From NCBI GenBank assembly GCA_905182095.1, contig CAJJAQ010000020.1, positions 1-64,000 on the forward strand: 64,000 nt of DNA, in the 5' to 3' direction. Below the pieces are notes generated by a model, which saw only the letters and a list, made by a program, of their open reading frames with translations, was not told the DNA's origin and ran no database searches. This document shows positions 60,250 through 64,000 of this stretch, piece by piece; within the stretch, counting starts at the first letter, position 1; each line of letters starts with the position of its first letter. The position numbers and the translations under genes were made by a program. The DNA is from an uncultured Pseudomonadales bacterium. GTDB taxonomy: Bacteria > Pseudomonadota > Gammaproteobacteria > Pseudomonadales > Azotimanducaceae.

Positions 60250-61634
60250 ATGGACACGTATGGGTTATCGATGATGACAGCGCCATTCGCTGGGTCTTAG
60301 ATAGAGCCTTGAGTCAGGCGAGCATTCCAATTACCGCCTTTAATACGGCTGATCAAGCCCTCCACCACCTCAACGACGAGTCGCCGTTAGCCATCATCAC
60401 CGACATTAGAATGCCGGGCACATCGGGCTTGGAATTTTTAGAACAAGTGCAAATCACTCACCCTGACGTGCCCATCATCATCATGACCGCTCACTCAGAT
60501 TTGCAAAGTGCTGTGCACAGCTTTGAACGTGGCGCTTTCGAATATTTACCTAAGCCTTTTGATGTAGACGATGCAGTAGCTGTAGTACAGCGCGCCATTG
60601 CACACACAAAAGAAGTAGAACCCCTTGCCAGTGTGAAGCCTGAAGTACCCACGGAAATTATCGGTAAAGCGCCGGCAATGCAGGAAGTGTTTAGAGCCAT
60701 TGGGCGTTTGTCGTCATCCAACGTCAGTGTGCTCATTAACGGGCCATCCGGGTCAGGTAAAGAACTCGTTGCCAGGGCATTGCACCGCCACTCACCCAGA
60801 CAAAGCGGCCCCTTTGTGGCGCTGAATGTAGCTGCAATACCCAATGAGCTGATTGAAAGCGAACTATTTGGCCATGAAAAAGGCGCTTTCACTGGTGCTA
60901 CGCAACGGCGTATGGGGCGTTTTGAACAAGCCGATCACGGCACACTATTTTTAGACGAGATTGGTGACATGCCCTCGTCAGCGCAAACCCGATTGCTACG
61001 GGTACTTGCAGAGAATGAGTTCTATCGAGTTGGTGGGCACCAGTCAGTGCAAGTAGATGTAAGGATAATTGCAGCCACCCATCAAAACCTCGAAATCTTG
61101 GTAGAAAGAGGCTCCTTCCGTGAAGACCTTTTCCACCGCCTAAATGTTATCCGCGTGCATGTGCCAGCGCTCGCTGAGCGCCGTGAAGATATTCCATTGT
61201 TAGCACAACACTTTCTCGACAATGCGGCCATTGAGCTGGGTGACGAGTCTAAGCGTTTGGATCCTGCCACCTCGGAGTATTTGTCTTTATTGCCATGGCC
61301 TGGAAATGTTCGCCAGTTAGAAAACACCTGCCGATGGCTACAGGTAATGGCCAGCTCACGAGTTATTCTGATAGAAGATTTACCTCCAGAGCTACAGCAA
61401 AATATTGAGGGCAAAAGCGATGCCGACTGGGAGGTTGGGTTGGAGCTTTGGGTTAGCCAATTGCTAGATGACGCCAACGGTAAACCTGTTCTTGAAATCG
61501 CCATGCCACGCTTCGAGCGAGTTATTATCAACGCAGCGCTAAGAAAAAGTAGCGGGCGTAAAAAAGATGCAGCAGAGCTATTGGGCTGGGGACGCAACAC
61601 ACTGACCCGAAAAATGCAGGAATTAGACTACTAG
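60246..61634 (+). CDS. glnG: Nitrogen regulation response regulator NtrC (sigma54 activator)
   Basis: VWVIDDDSAIRWVLDRAL, GPSGSGKELVARALHRHSPR, ESELFGHEKGAFTGA, Fis-type HTH RKKDAAELLGWGRNTLTRKMQEL. Confidence 0.97.
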   Translation: MNGHVWVIDDDSAIRWVLDRALSQASIPITAFNTADQALHHLNDESPLAIITDIRMPGTSGLEFLEQVQITHPDVPIIIMTAHSDLQSAVHSFERGAFEYLPKPFDVDDAVAVVQRAIAHTKEVEPLASVKPEVPTEIIGKAPAMQEVFRAIGRLSSSNVSVLINGPSGSGKELVARALHRHSPRQSGPFVALNVAAIPNELIESELFGHEKGAFTGATQRRMGRFEQADHGTLFLDEIGDMPSSAQTRLLRVLAENEFYRVGGHQSVQVDVRIIAATHQNLEILVERGSFREDLFHRLNVIRVHVPALAERREDIPLLAQHFLDNAAIELGDESKRLDPATSEYLSLLPWPGNVRQLENTCRWLQVMASSRVILIEDLPPELQQNIEGKSDADWEVGLELWVSQLLDDANGKPVLEIAMPRFERVIINAALRKSSGRKKDAAELLGWGRNTLTRKMQELDY

Positions 61635-61789
61635 CCGTATGCTAGTTGCCGGAATAGCTAAGGCATAAGCCAAGGGTTTATGCCCCAACGCCGGCTTGGC
61701 AAGAAGCATGATGAATACGCGACACGGCAACTGCATAAAGGGGCAAATACACAAGAGACCCTAAGGCTATTAGCGCGCTACAATGCGCT

Positions 61790-62251
61790 ATGAATGTCGT
61801 CCTCTATCAACCTGAAATCCCACAAAATACCGGCAATATTATTCGCATTTGCGCCAATACCGGGGCCAAATTGCACCTGGTAAAACCGTTTGGATTTGAG
61901 TGGGATGACAAGCGTCTTCGAAGAGCAGGCTTGGACTATCACGAATTGGCTTTGGTATCTCTTTACGACAGTTTCGAAGAATGCCAAGAGGCCTTAGCGG
62001 ACACACGTTGGTTTGCATTAACTACAAAAGCAAAGAGAAGCTATGCAGAAGTTAGCTTTCTTGCGAACGATACAGTTTTGTTTGGACAAGAGACCAAGGG
62101 GCTGCCGACGAGTATTGCGCAAAGCCTAACTGAAGAACAAAAGTTACGCATTCCAATGCAAGCAACATCGCGCAGCATTAACCTGGCCAACTCGGTTGCT
62201 ATCACTTTGTACGAAGGTTGGCGCCAACAAAATTTCGACGGACTACTTTAA
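61790..62251 (+). CDS. trmL: tRNA (cytidine(34)-2'-O)-methyltransferase
   Basis: MNVVLYQPEIPQNTGNIIRICANTGAKLHLVKPFGFEWDDKRLRRAGLDYHE. Confidence 0.97.
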   Translation: MNVVLYQPEIPQNTGNIIRICANTGAKLHLVKPFGFEWDDKRLRRAGLDYHELALVSLYDSFEECQEALADTRWFALTTKAKRSYAEVSFLANDTVLFGQETKGLPTSIAQSLTEEQKLRIPMQATSRSINLANSVAITLYEGWRQQNFDGLL

Positions 62252-62351
62252 ACCAGTTGCAATCGACTGTTATTTTAAGCGATAGCGGTTCTAAATAGGT
62301 TTGCAAGCCAGTCCATCCTGTTGCTGCAGCATCAGTACTCGCGAATCGCCC

Positions 62352-62894
62352 TCAATGAGTGGTGATTTCAGTTCCGTCCTGCTGATCTTCCCCACCCGCT
62401 TGACTTGCCTGTTCGCGCTGCTCACGCTCTTGCATGGCCTGCACATACAACGACTCAAAATTTACTTGAGCTAATTGCAAAGCCGGAAAACCGCCTTTAA
62501 CAACCAAATTGTCTATTGTTTCGCGCAAATAAGGGAACAGTGTATTTGGACAAGCAATGCCAATTATCTGGCTCAACTGAGGCGCGTCAGCACCCTGAAT
62601 TAAGAAAATACCGCCCTGTTGAACTTCAACAATAAAGGCCACCATCTCTTCTTCCAAGGTAGCCGTTACGGTGGCAGTTAAAACCACTTCTTGTAAATCG
62701 TCACCCAAAGGGTTGGCGCGGGTATTAATGTCTACCTTAATCTCTGGTCGCCACTGCTTTATAAACACTTCCGGAGAATTCGGCGACTCAAAGGATGAAT
62801 CTTTTAGAAACAGACGCTCAATACGAAACTGCACTTGGGTTTTTTCGCCGCTGTTAGCCTCAACCTTATCGCCGCTATCTTGACTTTCACTCAT
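62352..62894 (-). CDS. secB: Protein-export chaperone SecB
   Basis: VQFRIERLFLKDSSFESPNSPEVF, IACPNTLFPYLRETIDNLVVKGGFPALQLAQVNFESLY. Confidence 0.96.
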   Translation of the reverse strand: MSESQDSGDKVEANSGEKTQVQFRIERLFLKDSSFESPNSPEVFIKQWRPEIKVDINTRANPLGDDLQEVVLTATVTATLEEEMVAFIVEVQQGGIFLIQGADAPQLSQIIGIACPNTLFPYLRETIDNLVVKGGFPALQLAQVNFESLYVQAMQEREQREQASQAGGEDQQDGTEITTH

Positions 62895-62898
62895 TCTG

Positions 62899-63315
62899 TT
62901 AACTCTTTACTACTGGTAAATTTTGTCCGCGCCACTCTGAATAACCACCCATTAAGCGCGATACATTTGTGAAGCCATTCTTCTTCAGTAAAGTACCCGC
63001 GGTGCCAGAATGCTGACCCATTTTGCAGGCCACAATGATAGGTCGCTCTTTATGCTTGGAAAGCTCGCTCAACTTTTCTTCCAAACTTGCGTAAGGAATA
63101 TTCACTGCGTCAACAATGTGCCCATCGGCAAATTCAGCTTTGTCGCGCACGTCTAAGATCAATGCATTTTGAGCATTGACCATGCGGACCAGTTCTTGTG
63201 TTCCGATTGTTGCTCCCCCACGACCCGCTTCGTTGCGGATAAAGAGCCCCAAAAGTATTATGAAAGCACCCACTAGAAGCGGATGCGCACCGATAAATGT
63301 AAAAAACGATTCCAT
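62899..63315 (-). CDS. Membrane-anchored rhodanese-domain protein
   Basis: ALILDVRDKAEFADGHIVDAVNIPYASLEEKL...ACKMGQHSGTAGTLLKKNGFTNVSRLMGGYSEWR. Confidence 0.92.
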   Translation of the reverse strand: MESFFTFIGAHPLLVGAFIILLGLFIRNEAGRGGATIGTQELVRMVNAQNALILDVRDKAEFADGHIVDAVNIPYASLEEKLSELSKHKERPIIVACKMGQHSGTAGTLLKKNGFTNVSRLMGGYSEWRGQNLPVVKS

Positions 63316-63719
63316 TGTTCTCGCCTAAATATTGCGCGGCCGAGTATACACTTGTGGCTGCCTTAACGGGATCACTGATATAGAGAATTTTTCCTTCGCA
63401 GCTCGCCAACTTAATGCCGGGGCAAAATTGCAAATTGAAGCCCACAGCGTTACCTAGCAGCGACTTTCTAGGCAGTATTTGCAATCAAAGTTTTCATCTC
63501 CTCGGGGTGTGATTTATTGTTAAACTGCCTCTTCCAGTTTTGCACACAAAAGACTTCTCTGACCAATCAGCGATTAGTAAATGGGCCTGTTTTGAAAAAG
63601 AATATGCCTGGTTATTTTCGCTGGGCTCTTCTTCTCACAGCAAAGAGCAAGGCAAAGATTTAGCTGAAGGTAAGAAGCTAGCAAACCACCAATAAGAGTA
63701 CCCTAGGAGTTACCAAGCC

Positions 63720-64000
63720 ATGTCCGCAACCAGCCTACTTGTCATACTCGACGGCTTTGGCCACAGCACAAATTCTGCCAATAACGCTATCGCCTTGGCA
63801 AACATGCCCACCTGGGACGACTTATGGGCTAATCATCCGCACACGTTGATTTCTGGCTCGGGCACAGATGTTGGCCTACCAGATGGACAAATGGGCAACT
63901 CAGAAGTGGGCCACATGAACCTAGGCTCGGGGCGGGTGGTCTATCAGGATTTTACCCGTATCAACAAGTCCATAGAAGACGGCGACTTCGCCGACAACCC
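63720..64000 (+). CDS. gpmI: 2,3-bisphosphoglycerate-independent phosphoglycerate mutase, truncated by window end
   Basis: [81 protein letters not shown]... Confidence 0.95.
   Translation, partial: MSATSLLVILDGFGHSTNSANNAIALANMPTWDDLWANHPHTLISGSGTDVGLPDGQMGNSEVGHMNLGSGRVVYQDFTRINKSIEDGDFADN

Noticed and set aside
63134-63484. 116-aa minus ORF overlapping the rhodanese gene
   Set aside because: Shadow frame of the well-supported rhodanese CDS; not a glutaredoxin.
1-64000. CRISPR arrays, transposases, prophage genes
   Set aside because: No regularly spaced 25-40 bp repeats with unique spacers and no recombinase, transposase or phage structural ORFs found; repeats present are contiguous tandem repeats.

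Overview
64-kb window of a gammaproteobacterial-type chromosome. Most of it is conserved housekeeping synteny: gltBD, aroKB-pilMNOPQ-mrcA, rpmE-priA-ftsN-like-hslVU-DUF971-ubiEJB-hisE-tatABC, dtd-typA, glnA-ntrBC-trmL-secB-rhodanese-gpmI. I saw no rRNA, tRNA, CRISPR array, prophage or transposase. Best leads: (1) the glnA position next to ntrBC holds a class-II (eukaryotic-type, GlnII-like) glutamine synthetase, preceded by an exact sigma54 -24/-12 element (TGGCAC-N5-TTGCT) and a perfect NtrC palindrome (TGCACC-N5-GGTGCA). (2) A two-gene, integrase-less, integron-cassette-like insertion (VOC + GNAT, each followed by an attC-like site) sits between an M48 peptidase and rpmE. (3) An EF-hand / ECF sigma / putative anti-sigma / periplasmic metal-sensor-like module. 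(4) A 16-bp tandem-repeat array in the pilM-mrcA divergent region, plus many 6-15-bp tandem duplications, several in frame inside normally conserved genes (dtd, pilM, pilP). (5) A lipoprotein ORF (DUF2846-like) interrupted by one in-frame TAG. All calls are from reading the sequence and ORF translations; no database search was run.
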